A stretch of DNA of 64,000 bases, taken from assembly GCF_005222675.1 (NCBI RefSeq), contig NZ_STGE01000032.1, positions 1 through 64,000 of the forward strand, written 5' to 3'. This document shows, one piece after another, positions 7,725 to 16,636 of this stretch (the stretch's first letter is position 1; the number at the start of each line of letters is the position of its first letter). Below the pieces are notes generated by a model. That model was not told the origin of the DNA. It saw only the letters and a program-made list of their open reading frames with translations, and did not search any database. The position numbers were made by a program, and so were the translations under genes. This DNA is from Mycolicibacterium sp. CR10. Lineage in GTDB: Bacteria > Actinomycetota > Actinomycetes > Mycobacteriales > Mycobacteriaceae.

Positions 7725-9035
7725 ATGAGAAGAATTCAGTTCGCCCACGGGCGACGCCGCCGCGCAATCGCGCTGGCCAGCGTGCCCCTAGTCGCGGCAA
7801 CGTTGTTGTCCGGGTGTGGCAGCAGCGGCGGACCGCCGACCCTCACCTGGTACGCCATGCCGGACAACGGCGGAGCCGCCACTCGGGCGCAGCAGTGCGC
7901 CGACGCATCTGGCGGTGCGTTCGAGGTGGACATCGAGACACTCCCGGCCAACGCGACCGGTCAACGGGAGCAGATGGTGCGCCGCCTCGCGGCCCGCGAC
8001 TCATCCATCGACGTCGTCAGCGTGGACGTCGTGTTCACCGCGGAGTTCGCCAATGCGGGGTTCCTCCGGCCATTCACACCCGAGGAGAAGGCCCGGCTGA
8101 CGGAGGGCATGCTGCCGGCTCCGGTGGAGACCGGGATGTGGGACGACAAGCTTTACGCGGCGCCATTCAAGTCCAACGCCCAGTTGCTGTGGTTCCGCAA
8201 GTCGGTGGCCGCCGCTGCCGGTGTTGACCCCACCAGTGACAGCTTCACATGGGACGACATGCTCAAAGCAGCTGTCTCCCAGGGCAAGACGATCGGCGAA
8301 CAGGGCGCTCGCTACGAAGGCTACATGGTCTGGATCAACGCACTGGTGGTCTCTGCGGGCGGCGAGGTCCTCAAGGATGCCGAGGCGGGCCGCGATGCCA
8401 CCCCGGCCCTCAACAGCCCGGCCGGACTCAAGGCCGCGGAGATCATCGGCAACCTCGCCCGGTCGTCCGCTGCAGCACCCGATCTGTCCAACGCGCAGGA
8501 GGAGAACGCCCGGGCGTCGTTTCAGACCGGGCAGGGCGGGTTCATGCTCAACTGGCCGTACGTACTGGCCGCCGCCCGCGGCGCCGCGGAGGAAGGCACG
8601 CTGGACCAGGCAGTCGTCGACGACATCGGTTGGGCGCGCTACCCGCGGGTGTTCCCGGACCGACCCAGCGCACCGCCCCTGGGAGGAGCAAACTTGGGGG
8701 TCGGCGCGTACTCGCGGCACCAGGACCTCGCATCGAAGCTCATCGAGTGTGTGAACGCCGAACCCAAGGCGACGCAATACATGCTCGACGAGGGCGAACC
8801 GTCCCCGTATGCCGCGTCCTACGACGACCCTGATGTCCGTGCCGATTACGACAATGCCGACCTGATCCGGGAGTCCATCGCCGAAGCTGGGCCGCGACCG
8901 CTGACGCCCTTCTATGTCGATGTAGCCGGTGCGATCACACAGACCTGGCATCCCCCCGCATCGGTGACTGCCGAAACACCCGGGAAGTCCGACCAATTCA
9001 TCGCTGACGTGTTGGCGGGAAGGCGGCTGCTGTGA
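7725..9035 (+). CDS. ABC transporter sugar-binding lipoprotein
   Basis: This 436-residue extracellular solute-binding protein belongs to the family-1 (maltose-type) group. A twin-arginine-rich N-terminus (RRRR at 10-13) leads to a lipobox LLSGC with the lipidated Cys at residue 31. The mature part begins TLTWYAMPDN and contains NATGQREQMVRRLAA and SIDVVSVDVV, as in mycobacterial LpqY-like proteins. The ATG at 7725 follows a GAGGA at the right distance; the long upstream extension is unlikely. Its TGA overlaps the GTG of the first permease. It captures the substrate outside the membrane and hands it to the permeases encoded next. Confidence 0.88.
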   Translation: MRRIQFAHGRRRRAIALASVPLVAATLLSGCGSSGGPPTLTWYAMPDNGGAATRAQQCADASGGAFEVDIETLPANATGQREQMVRRLAARDSSIDVVSVDVVFTAEFANAGFLRPFTPEEKARLTEGMLPAPVETGMWDDKLYAAPFKSNAQLLWFRKSVAAAAGVDPTSDSFTWDDMLKAAVSQGKTIGEQGARYEGYMVWINALVVSAGGEVLKDAEAGRDATPALNSPAGLKAAEIIGNLARSSAAAPDLSNAQEENARASFQTGQGGFMLNWPYVLAAARGAAEEGTLDQAVVDDIGWARYPRVFPDRPSAPPLGGANLGVGAYSRHQDLASKLIECVNAEPKATQYMLDEGEPSPYAASYDDPDVRADYDNADLIRESIAEAGPRPLTPFYVDVAGAITQTWHPPASVTAETPGKSDQFIADVLAGRRLL

Positions 9036-9964
9036 CAACAGTCGAGAGCGCACCGATCCAGAAGGATCCCGGCAAGCCCTCGGTGAGTGAACGTGTCCGT
9101 GGGGAACGTCGACTGGGAATGTACCTGACATTGCCGTCGTACCTGGTCATGATCCTGGTCACCGCGTACCCGCTGGGCTACGCACTGGTGTTGTCGCTGT
9201 ACAACTTCCGCCTCACCGATCCGCAGGGCCGCAGTTTCGTCGGGCTGAGTAACTACCTCGTGATCCTGACCGACCCAGTCTGGTGGAACGACTTCGTGAC
9301 CACGCTGGCCATCACCGTCGTGACGGTGGCCGTCGAATTGGTCGTCGGCTTCGGGTTCGCCTTCGTGATGCTGCGCATCGTCCGCGGGCGCGGTCCGCTG
9401 CGGACGGCGATCCTGATCCCCTACGGAATCGTCACCGTGGTATCGGCGTTCATCTGGCGCTACGCGTTCGCGATCGACGCAGGATTCGTCAATCAGTGGC
9501 TCAATCTCGGCTCCTTCGACTGGTTCGGCGACCGCTGGTCGGCGATCTTCGTGATCTGCCTCTCCGAGATCTGGAAGACCACGCCGTTCATCTCGCTGCT
9601 GCTGCTCGCCGGGCTGGTGCAGGTGCCCGAGGACATGCAGGAGGCGGCCAAGGTCGACGGGGCAACTGCCTGGCAGCGATTGTGGAAGATCACCCTGCCG
9701 AACATGAAGGCGGCGATAATGGTGGCGCTGCTGTTCCGCACCCTCGATGCCTGGCGCATCTTCGACAACCCGTACGTGATGACCAACGGCGCCAACAACA
9801 CCGAGACTATCTCGTTCCTGGCGTACCGCCAGAACGTCACGCTTGTGAATCTCGGCATGGGGTCGGCAGTCTCGGTGGTGCTGTTCTTCACCGTCGTGGT
9901 GATCGCGTGGATCTTCGTCAAGGTGTTCAAGACCGATCTGTCACAAGTCAGGGGTGATCAATGA
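9032..9964 (+). CDS. Sugar ABC transporter permease (MalF/UgpA type)
   Basis: A 310-residue inner-membrane permease with about six hydrophobic segments, starting with YLTLPSYLVMILVTAYPLGYA-like helix 1. The cytoplasmic EAA loop that contacts the ATPase is EAAKVDGATAWQRLWKITLP. The GTG start overlaps the preceding stop (GTGA), and the end overlaps the next permease (ATGA), so the three proteins are translationally coupled. It forms the channel with the permease at 9961. Confidence 0.88.
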   Translation: MTTVESAPIQKDPGKPSVSERVRGERRLGMYLTLPSYLVMILVTAYPLGYALVLSLYNFRLTDPQGRSFVGLSNYLVILTDPVWWNDFVTTLAITVVTVAVELVVGFGFAFVMLRIVRGRGPLRTAILIPYGIVTVVSAFIWRYAFAIDAGFVNQWLNLGSFDWFGDRWSAIFVICLSEIWKTTPFISLLLLAGLVQVPEDMQEAAKVDGATAWQRLWKITLPNMKAAIMVALLFRTLDAWRIFDNPYVMTNGANNTETISFLAYRQNVTLVNLGMGSAVSVVLFFTVVVIAWIFVKVFKTDLSQVRGDQ

Positions 9965-10794
9965 ACTCCGCAAAAGCCGACCGGCGATGGACCATCGCCG
10001 GAATCGTCATCGTCATCTACAGCTTCTTCCCGTTGCTATGGATGATCAGTCTGGCCTTCAAGCCGCCGTCGGACATTGTGTCGGGCACTCCGCAGTTCCT
10101 GCCGACCAAGTTCACGCTCGACAACTTCGCCCAGATTTTCAGCAATCCCCTGTTCACCAGTGCGCTGATCAACTCGATCGGCATCGCTATCATCGCCACG
10201 CTCATCTCGGTCGTCATCGCGATGTTCGCGGCGTATGCCATTGCGCGCCTCGAGTTCCGGGGAAAGAAGGTGCTGTTGTCACTCGCGCTGGGCATCGCGA
10301 TGTTCCCGCAGGCGGCCCTGGTGGGACCGCTGTTCGACATGTGGCGCGGGCTGGGGATCTACGACACGTGGATCGGCCTGATCATCCCGTATCTGACGTT
10401 CGCGCTGCCGTTGTCGATCTGGACGATGTCGGCGTTTTTCCGCCAGATCCCCTGGGAGATGGAGCATGCCGCCCAGGTGGACGGAGCGACGCAATGGCAG
10501 GCGTTCCGGAAGGTGATCGTGCCGCTCGCCGCTCCCGGTGTCTTCACCACGGCGATCCTGACGTTCTTCTTCTGCTGGAACGACTTCCTGTTCGCCATCT
10601 CGCTGACGTCCACCGACAGCGCCCGCACGGTGCCTGCGGCGCTGGCATTCTTCCAGGGCGCCTCGTACTTCGAGTCGCCGGTGCCCTACATCATGGCCGC
10701 GTCGGTGATCGTGACGATCCCTGTCGTCATCCTCGTTCTTATTTTCCAGCGCCGGATTGTCGCCGGCCTCACTTCCGGAGCAGTGAAGGGATAA
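9961..10794 (+). CDS. Sugar ABC transporter permease (MalG/UgpE type)
   Basis: A 277-residue permease with about six membrane segments. The MalG-type EAA loop reads EHAAQVDGATQWQAFRKVIVP, with the expected Gly after Asp. The beginning, WTIAGIVIVIYSFFPLLWMI, is the first transmembrane helix. It overlaps the preceding gene by ATGA and ends two bases before the ATPase start. It pairs with the 9032 permease. Confidence 0.88.
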   Translation: MNSAKADRRWTIAGIVIVIYSFFPLLWMISLAFKPPSDIVSGTPQFLPTKFTLDNFAQIFSNPLFTSALINSIGIAIIATLISVVIAMFAAYAIARLEFRGKKVLLSLALGIAMFPQAALVGPLFDMWRGLGIYDTWIGLIIPYLTFALPLSIWTMSAFFRQIPWEMEHAAQVDGATQWQAFRKVIVPLAAPGVFTTAILTFFFCWNDFLFAISLTSTDSARTVPAALAFFQGASYFESPVPYIMAASVIVTIPVVILVLIFQRRIVAGLTSGAVKG

Positions 10795-10796
10795 CC

Positions 10797-11996
10797 ATGG
10801 CCGCAATCACCATGCGCAACATCGTCAAGAAGTACGGTGACGGATTCCCCGCCGTCAACGACGTCAGCATCGACATCGCCGACGGCGAGTTCATGATCCT
10901 GGTCGGCCCCTCGGGCTGCGGGAAGTCCACGCTGCTGCGGATGATCGTCGGCCTGGAGGACATCACGTCCGGGGACATGCTCATCGGCGACACCCGCGTC
11001 AACGACAAGGCGCCTCGCGACCGAAACCTGGCGATGGTGTTCCAGAACTACGCGCTCTACCCGCACCTGACGGTGTTCGAGAACATCGCGTTCCCGCTTC
11101 GGTTGTCCGGCAAGCACTCCGACGAGGAGATCCGCAAGCTCGTCACCGAAGCCGCGGACACCCTCGAACTCGGTGAACACCTGGAGCGCAAGCCGGCCAA
11201 CCTCTCCGGTGGCCAGCGCCAGCGGGTGGCGATGGGCCGGGCTATCGTGCGCCAGGCCGACGCGTTCCTGTTCGACGAGCCGTTGAGCAACCTCGACGCC
11301 AAGCTGCGCGGTCAGATGCGCACCGAGATCCTGCGGCTGCAGCGCCGCCTCGGAGTCACCACCGTGTACGTCACGCACGATCAGACCGAGGCCATGACGC
11401 TCGGCGATCGGGTGGCGGTGCTGAAAAAGGGCATCCTGCAACAGATTGCCAGCCCGCGGGAACTCTACGACCAGCCGGTCAACCTGTTCGTCGCCGGCTT
11501 CATCGGATCTCCCCCGATGAACTTCGTGCCCGCCAAGGTCAACGGCGACAAGATTGATCTGCCGTTCACCTCCGTCCCCCTGCGCGACGAGTGGCGCGGC
11601 TCGCTCGAGGACGGCAAGGTGTACATCGCGGGTATCCGTCCCGGCGCCTTCGAGGACGCCGAGTTCGTCGATGAACACAAGAAACCCCGCGGCGTCACCT
11701 TCGACGTCACCATCGACGTCACCGAGTGGCTGGGAAACGAGCAGTACGCCTTCGTGCCGTTCGAGGCGACTCCGGAGATCTCGGCGCAGCTGGCCGAACT
11801 GGCCAGCGAACTCGACAGCGAGCAGCTACGCACCCAGATCTGTGTCGAGCTGGATCCGCTGAGCCGGGTGCGTTCGGGCGACAAAGCCACCCTGTGGCTT
11901 GATGCCGAGCGACTCCACCTGTTCGATCCGCACTCCGGCGACAACCTCACCCGGAGCAGCGAGTCCAGCGGACGCCACGCAGCGACCACCGGCTGA
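10797..11996 (+). CDS. Sugar ABC transporter ATPase (MalK/UgpC/SugC type)
   Basis: A 399-residue MsmK/UgpC-class ATPase. Walker A is GPSGCGKST, the Q-loop is FQNYALYPH, the signature is LSGGQRQR, Walker B is FLFDEPLSNLD, and the switch histidine lies in VYVTHDQTEA. The C-terminal third is an OB/TOBE-type regulatory region (about residues 235-385), typical for carbohydrate importers. It starts two bases after the second permease stop and closes the importer operon. Such ATPases can serve several importers; here the dedicated position suggests it powers this alpha-glucoside system. Confidence 0.9.
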   Translation: MAAITMRNIVKKYGDGFPAVNDVSIDIADGEFMILVGPSGCGKSTLLRMIVGLEDITSGDMLIGDTRVNDKAPRDRNLAMVFQNYALYPHLTVFENIAFPLRLSGKHSDEEIRKLVTEAADTLELGEHLERKPANLSGGQRQRVAMGRAIVRQADAFLFDEPLSNLDAKLRGQMRTEILRLQRRLGVTTVYVTHDQTEAMTLGDRVAVLKKGILQQIASPRELYDQPVNLFVAGFIGSPPMNFVPAKVNGDKIDLPFTSVPLRDEWRGSLEDGKVYIAGIRPGAFEDAEFVDEHKKPRGVTFDVTIDVTEWLGNEQYAFVPFEATPEISAQLAELASELDSEQLRTQICVELDPLSRVRSGDKATLWLDAERLHLFDPHSGDNLTRSSESSGRHAATTG

Positions 11997-12017
11997 GCCA
12001 GGCGATCCCGCGCCGCC

Positions 12018-13280
12018 ATGGCAGCTCCCGAGCTGCGGCTTCGCGCCCCGCGCCCGGGGCTGCTGGCGCTTCCATGGGACCGTCCCCTCGCGGACTGGTT
12101 GGGTCCAGAGGTCGCACTGCGCGACATGGCGGTGGGACCCAGTAGGCACCTGGTGAAGTTCGTCGAGTCCGACGGCGAGTTGTGGGCACTCAAGGAGCTG
12201 CCACCGCGGATCGCCATTCGCGAGTACAGCGTGCTCAACCGGCTGGAAGAGATGTGCCTCAACGCCGTTCGACCCGCCGGCATGGTCTCGCAGCCGGACT
12301 TCGACACCGCGATCCTGGTGACGCGCTACCTTGTCGGCTCGTGGCAGTACCGCAGGCTGTTCATGCGACTGCCCGCGGATGCGCCCAAACACCGGGCCCG
12401 ACTGTTCGACGCGATGGCCACCCTGCTGGTCGAGTTGCATCGGCACGGGGTGTTCTGGGGCGACTGCTCGCTGGCCAACACGCTGTTCTCGCGCGACGGC
12501 CAGGTGCTGCAGGCGTTTCTCGTCGATGCCGAAACCAGCGAGGTTCACCCGCAGTTGTCCGACGGGCAGCGCACTCAAGACATCGACATCACTGTGGAGA
12601 ACGTCGCGGCGGGTCTGCTCGATGTGGCGGCCAAACTTGAAAAGCCGGAACTGGAGGCTGGTTTCATCGACGAGGCGCTGAGCATCAGGCAGCGCTACGA
12701 ACGGCTGTGGGGCTTGCTGCACGCCGAACCGACATTCGGCTTCGCCGACCGTTACCGGGTGGCGAGCACCATTCGCAAACTCAACGAACTCGGGTTCGCC
12801 GTCGACGAGGTCTCCCTGCAGCCGGTGACTGCTGGTGCCGACGAGCTGCGCCTGCACGTAGCTGTCGGCGACCGGCGCTACCACGCCACCGAGCTGCAGC
12901 GTCTGACCGGGCTCGATGTCGGGGAAGGGCAGGCACGCATCCTGCTGGGCGACCTGCAGGCCTATCAGGGGCAGTTGTGCTGCGAGGCCGGCCACGACGT
13001 CGACGAGCGCACCGCCGCGCAGTTGTGGGTGATGGAGGTGGCCACTCCGACGATGCATCGCGCACACACCGCCGTCGGCGGATCGGGCACACCGATTCAG
13101 GCGTACTGCGACCTGCTCGAGGTTCGCTGGCTGCTCTCCGAGCAGGCCGGCCGTGATGTCGGCACCGAGCGGGCACTGCAGGCGTTGGCGCGCAAGGTGG
13201 TGCCATCGGAGTCCGCCGCCCAGCTGATGGTGGTGGAAACCCCGACCGAGCCGTTCTCGGTGCTCGACGACGACGAATAG
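12018..13280 (+). CDS. DUF4032 protein with kinase-like fold
   Basis: A 420-residue cytosolic protein. The N-terminal half has kinase-like features: LWALKELPPR could carry the ATP-binding Lys, HRHGVFWGDCSLANTLF resembles a catalytic loop, and FLVDAETSEV stands where a DFG-type metal-binding segment would be. The C-terminal part (about residues 230-420) matches what is called DUF4032 in actinobacteria, as far as I can tell from memory. It starts 21 bases after the ABC ATPase and is probably transcribed with it. Whether it phosphorylates a sugar, a lipid or a protein cannot be told. It has no HGDLH maltokinase motif. Confidence 0.65.
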   Translation: MAAPELRLRAPRPGLLALPWDRPLADWLGPEVALRDMAVGPSRHLVKFVESDGELWALKELPPRIAIREYSVLNRLEEMCLNAVRPAGMVSQPDFDTAILVTRYLVGSWQYRRLFMRLPADAPKHRARLFDAMATLLVELHRHGVFWGDCSLANTLFSRDGQVLQAFLVDAETSEVHPQLSDGQRTQDIDITVENVAAGLLDVAAKLEKPELEAGFIDEALSIRQRYERLWGLLHAEPTFGFADRYRVASTIRKLNELGFAVDEVSLQPVTAGADELRLHVAVGDRRYHATELQRLTGLDVGEGQARILLGDLQAYQGQLCCEAGHDVDERTAAQLWVMEVATPTMHRAHTAVGGSGTPIQAYCDLLEVRWLLSEQAGRDVGTERALQALARKVVPSESAAQLMVVETPTEPFSVLDDDE

Positions 13281-13344
13281 GACCGCGATTCAGGATAGAT
13301 TAGGCTGATTTCTCCGCATACGCGGACACGTGGAGGAGGACGCC

Positions 13345-13749
13345 GTGCCGGATATCCGGGTCAAGGATGCAGCCGTGCTCCTCGGCGTCAGTGACGACAC
13401 CGTGCGCCGCTGGATCGACAGCGGCAGCCTGCCGTCGTCCAAGGACGAATCGGGACGCAAGGTGATCGCGGGCGACGTGCTGGCCGAGTTCGCCCGGGAG
13501 AACGCGTCACCACCGCCGGACCCCCTCGGCGTCGCCAGTTCCGCCCGCAACAAGTTCGTCGGCCTGGTCACGAAGGTGACGGCCGACCAGGTGATGTGCG
13601 AAGTCCAGATGCAATGCGGTCCCTTCACCGTCGTCTCGCTGATGAGCACCGAGTCGGCCAAACAGCTCGGCCTCGAGCCAGGAGTCATCGCGGTGGCCAT
13701 GGTCAAGGCGACGACCGTCATCGTCGAAACCCCCGGAGGCGCTTCATGA
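13345..13749 (+). CDS. HTH-Mop (TOBE) molybdenum-responsive protein
   Basis: A 134-residue protein with two parts. Residues about 1-60 form a MerR/excisionase-like helix-turn-helix (VKDAAVLLGVSDDTVRRWID). Residues about 68-130 form a Mop/TOBE oxyanion-binding domain (SARNKFVGLVTKVTADQVMCEV). The GTG at 13345 is chosen because GGAGGAGG lies five bases before it; the GTG at 13330 is an alternative. It overlaps modA by ATGA, so it is the first gene of the mod operon. Domain content suggests a molybdate-sensing regulator of the operon, or a molybdate store if DNA binding has been lost. Confidence 0.8.
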   Translation: MPDIRVKDAAVLLGVSDDTVRRWIDSGSLPSSKDESGRKVIAGDVLAEFARENASPPPDPLGVASSARNKFVGLVTKVTADQVMCEVQMQCGPFTVVSLMSTESAKQLGLEPGVIAVAMVKATTVIVETPGGAS

Positions 13750-14525
13750 GGTCGATCGTCGGCATCGCAGCGGTATTGAGCATCGCGGCGCTCGTCGCGG
13801 GATGCTCGTCCTCACCGACCGAGCCGGCCTCGCCGACGTCGACGGCCATTGCCGGCAATGTCACGGCGTTCGCCGCCGCGTCGCTCAAATCAACATTCAC
13901 CGACCTAGGCGCGCAGTTCGAAAAAGACAATCCCGGAACGAAAGTCACGTTCAACTTCGCGGGCTCGTCGGATCTCGTCGCCCAACTCACCCAGGGCGCA
14001 CCTGCCGATGTGTTCGCCTCCGCCGACACGAACAACATGACCAAGGCGGTCGACGCCGGCGTGGTGACCGGTGAGCCGGTGAACTTCGCCACCAACGCCC
14101 TGACCATCGTCACCCCACCCGGAAACCCCAAGGGCGTCGCCTCTTTCGCGGACTTGGCGAAGCCCGGAACCCAGGTGGTGGTGTGCGCACCCCAGGTGCC
14201 GTGCGGGTCGGCCGCCAAGAAGGTCGAAAAGGCCACCGGCGTGACCCTGACGCCGGTGAGTGAGGAGTCCGCCGTCACCGACGTTCTTGGCAAGATCACC
14301 TCGGGCCAGGCCGATGCGGGACTCGTGTACGTCACCGATGCCAAAGGCGCCGGCGAAAAAGTCACCGCAATCCCGTTCCCTGAGTCCAGCGGCGCGGTGA
14401 ACAGCTACCCGATCGCCGTGCTCGAGGGATCCACAAACCCCGCCGCAGCGCAGAAGTTCACTGACCTCGTCATCAGCGCGCAGGGACGAGAGGTCCTCGC
14501 GGCAGCGGGTTTCGCCGCCCCGTGA
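13746..14525 (+). CDS. modA: Molybdate-binding lipoprotein ModA
   Basis: A 259-residue lipoprotein with a lipobox LVAGC near residue 20. The mature protein has ModA landmarks: TAFAAASLKSTFTDLGAQFE, FNFAGSSDLVAQLTQGAPAD, VFASADTNNM, and a C-terminal GAVNSYPIAVLEGSTNP. It binds molybdate (or tungstate) outside the membrane and delivers it to ModB. It is coupled by four-base overlaps to the HTH-Mop gene before it and modB after it. Confidence 0.93.
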   Translation: MRSIVGIAAVLSIAALVAGCSSSPTEPASPTSTAIAGNVTAFAAASLKSTFTDLGAQFEKDNPGTKVTFNFAGSSDLVAQLTQGAPADVFASADTNNMTKAVDAGVVTGEPVNFATNALTIVTPPGNPKGVASFADLAKPGTQVVVCAPQVPCGSAAKKVEKATGVTLTPVSEESAVTDVLGKITSGQADAGLVYVTDAKGAGEKVTAIPFPESSGAVNSYPIAVLEGSTNPAAAQKFTDLVISAQGREVLAAAGFAAP

Positions 14526-15334
14526 CCACACCGCGTCGGGTAGGCGGGCTGGTCCAGGTCGGGTTGCCGACCTGGATCTACCTGCCCGCGTCCGTCGGTG
14601 CGCTGTTCGTGATCGTGCCGCTGGTGGCGATCCTGCTCGAGATCGACTGGGCGCACTTCATACCGCTGGTCACCTCTGAATCCTCGCGTGCTGCATTGCT
14701 TTTGAGCTTGAAGACGGCCAGTGCCAGTACCGCGGTGTGCGTCCTGCTCGGGGTCCCGATGGCGCTGGTGCTGGCGCGCGGCCGGTTCCCCGGCCAGTCG
14801 GTGCTGCGCGCGCTGGTGCTGCTGCCACTGGTGTTGCCGCCGGTGGTCGGCGGGATCGCGCTGCTGTATACCTTCGGGCGCCAGGGTCTTCTCGGCCAGC
14901 AACTCGACGTGCTCGGAGTCCGGATCGCCTTCTCCACCACTGCGGTCGTGCTCGCCCAGTCCTTCGTGTCGCTTCCTTTTCTAGTGGTCAGCCTCGAAGG
15001 CGCACTGCGCTCCGCAGGAGCCGGCTACGAAAATATCGCCGCCACTCTCGGTGCCCGTCCCACCATGGTTCTTCGGACGGTGACACTGCCCCTCGTCGTT
15101 CCCGGTCTGATGTCTGGCGCGGTGCTGGCATTCGCGCGCTCCCTTGGCGAGTTCGGAGCGACGCTGACGTTCGCCGGCTCGCTGCAGGGTGTCACGAGGA
15201 CCCTCCCGTTGGAGATTTATCTGCAGCGCGAGACCGACGCCGACGCGGCCGTCGCGCTGTCGCTGCTTCTCATCGTGGTCGCCGCGGTGATCGTGATCGC
15301 CTCGGCCAGCCGTCGTCTGGCCGTGCCGCTGTGA
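14522..15334 (+). CDS. modB: Molybdate ABC transporter permease ModB
   Basis: A 270-residue permease with about five to six membrane helices. Recognisable ModB segments are LLSLKTASASTAVCVLLGVP, VLLPLVLPPVVGGIALLY, the EAA-like loop YENIAATLGARPTMVLRTVT, and LARSLGEFG-like FARSLGEFGATLTFAGS. The start is a GTG overlapping the modA stop (GTGA) and the end overlaps modC in the same way. It forms the transport channel for molybdate. Confidence 0.93.
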   Translation: MTTPRRVGGLVQVGLPTWIYLPASVGALFVIVPLVAILLEIDWAHFIPLVTSESSRAALLLSLKTASASTAVCVLLGVPMALVLARGRFPGQSVLRALVLLPLVLPPVVGGIALLYTFGRQGLLGQQLDVLGVRIAFSTTAVVLAQSFVSLPFLVVSLEGALRSAGAGYENIAATLGARPTMVLRTVTLPLVVPGLMSGAVLAFARSLGEFGATLTFAGSLQGVTRTLPLEIYLQRETDADAAVALSLLLIVVAAVIVIASASRRLAVPL

Positions 15335-16428
15335 GCGGCGTGCGCGTCCAGGCGCAGCTCGCGCAGCGCGGTGTCGATTTCGATGTCGCGCTCGACGACG
15401 GCGAGGTGCTGGCGGTGCTCGGCCCCAACGGCGTCGGCAAGTCGACGCTGTTGATGATGATCGCCGGCCTCCTTCGCCCAGATCAGGGTCGGATCGAACT
15501 CGGCGGCAAGGTCGTCGCCGACACCCGCACCGGCACGTTCGTTCCTGCACACGCGCGCGGCGCAGCGATGCTGTCCCAGCAAGCGCTGCTGTTCCCGCAC
15601 ATGACCGCCGCGGAAAACGTCGCCTACGCGCCACGCTGCAAAGGCCAGTCCCGGTCGCACGCGCGCGCCACCGCGCGGCGATGGCTCGACGCGGTCGATG
15701 CCGGACATCTCGCCGACCGCAAGCCCGCCCAATTGTCGGGAGGGCAGGCACAGCGCGTCGCCGTCGCGCGCGCCCTGGCGGCAGAACCGCGGGTTCTCCT
15801 GCTCGACGAACCGATGGCGGCGCTTGACGTCGCCGCTGCCCCGGCATTGCGCCGCCTGTTACGAGAGATCCTGCGGGACAACGGCCGTACCGCGATCATC
15901 GTGACGCATGACCTCCTCGATGCTCTCGCGATCGCCGACAAGGTGATCATCATCGAGGACGGGCACGTGGTGGAGGGCGGTCCGGTCCGCCGGGTCCTCT
16001 CCGCCCCCCGCAGCGACTTCGCCGCCAGGATCGCCGGCATCAACTTGGTGCCAGGAGTCGTCTCGGGCCCCGGGGTGATCCGCACCTCCTGGGGCACTGA
16101 CATCGGTGGACTCGGAGACCTCGATCCCGGTGTTGCGGCGATCGCGCTGTTCCGGCCTGCCGCTGTGGCCGTACACCTCGAACCCCCCCACGCCAGCCCG
16201 CGCAACGTGCTCGCAGTGACGATCGCCGAACTCGACGTTCACGGGACAACCGTGCGGATCCGCGGCGTCGATCAACCGGACGGTGGCACCGGACTGGCCG
16301 CCGACGTCACCGCCGCGGCTGCAGCCGACCTTGCCCTCGAGCCCGGTCGGACCGTGTATTTCGTGGTCAAAGCCCAGGAGGTCGAACTGCATCCCGCGCT
16401 GGCCACTGCCAGGACTGCCGGTCGGTAG
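15331..16428 (+). CDS. modC: Molybdate ABC transporter ATPase ModC
   Basis: A 365-residue ATPase. Walker A is GPNGVGKST (about residues 30-38), the signature is LSGGQAQR, Walker B is LLLDEPMAALD and the H-loop is IIVTHDLLDAL. The C-terminal part after about residue 230 is a TOBE/Mop-like regulatory domain (NVLAVTIAELDVHGTTVRI). It starts with GTG overlapping the modB stop. It drives molybdate uptake; molybdenum cofactor enzymes elsewhere in the genome are the likely beneficiaries. Confidence 0.93.
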   Translation: MSGVRVQAQLAQRGVDFDVALDDGEVLAVLGPNGVGKSTLLMMIAGLLRPDQGRIELGGKVVADTRTGTFVPAHARGAAMLSQQALLFPHMTAAENVAYAPRCKGQSRSHARATARRWLDAVDAGHLADRKPAQLSGGQAQRVAVARALAAEPRVLLLDEPMAALDVAAAPALRRLLREILRDNGRTAIIVTHDLLDALAIADKVIIIEDGHVVEGGPVRRVLSAPRSDFAARIAGINLVPGVVSGPGVIRTSWGTDIGGLGDLDPGVAAIALFRPAAVAVHLEPPHASPRNVLAVTIAELDVHGTTVRIRGVDQPDGGTGLAADVTAAAAADLALEPGRTVYFVVKAQEVELHPALATARTAGR

Positions 16429-16515
16429 CCGGCAACGGGATTGCGTCGATGCCCCAGACCCAGACGCTCTCGGCGTACATGGAGGCGTCGCGGTATGGGC
16501 CGACATCCGCCGTAC

Positions 16516-16632
16516 ATGAGGCGGTCGATCGCGGTGATGACCGTGCTGGTCGTCGCATTGGCGGTGACCCTGGTCGTCGGCGGCGGCAGCTACTCCGCGC
16601 GTGTCTTCGACGATCTGGTCAACACGGGATAG
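16516..16632 (+). CDS. Small single-pass membrane protein
   Basis: A possible 38-residue product, MRRSIAVMTVLVVALAVTLV plus a short tail ending FDDLVNTG. It has positively charged residues followed by one hydrophobic helix, so it would be a small membrane protein. No strong ribosome binding site is seen, and in-frame starts exist upstream at 16495. It lies just after modC and ends a few bases before the convergent CoA-transferase pseudogene. I recognise no family. Confidence 0.35.
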   Translation: MRRSIAVMTVLVVALAVTLVVGGGSYSARVFDDLVNTG

Positions 16633-16636
16633 GCCA

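Noticed and set aside
8001..9131. 376-residue minus-strand frame opposite the sugar-binding protein
   Set aside because: It is a typical high-GC shadow frame; the plus strand has a lipobox and clear family motifs.
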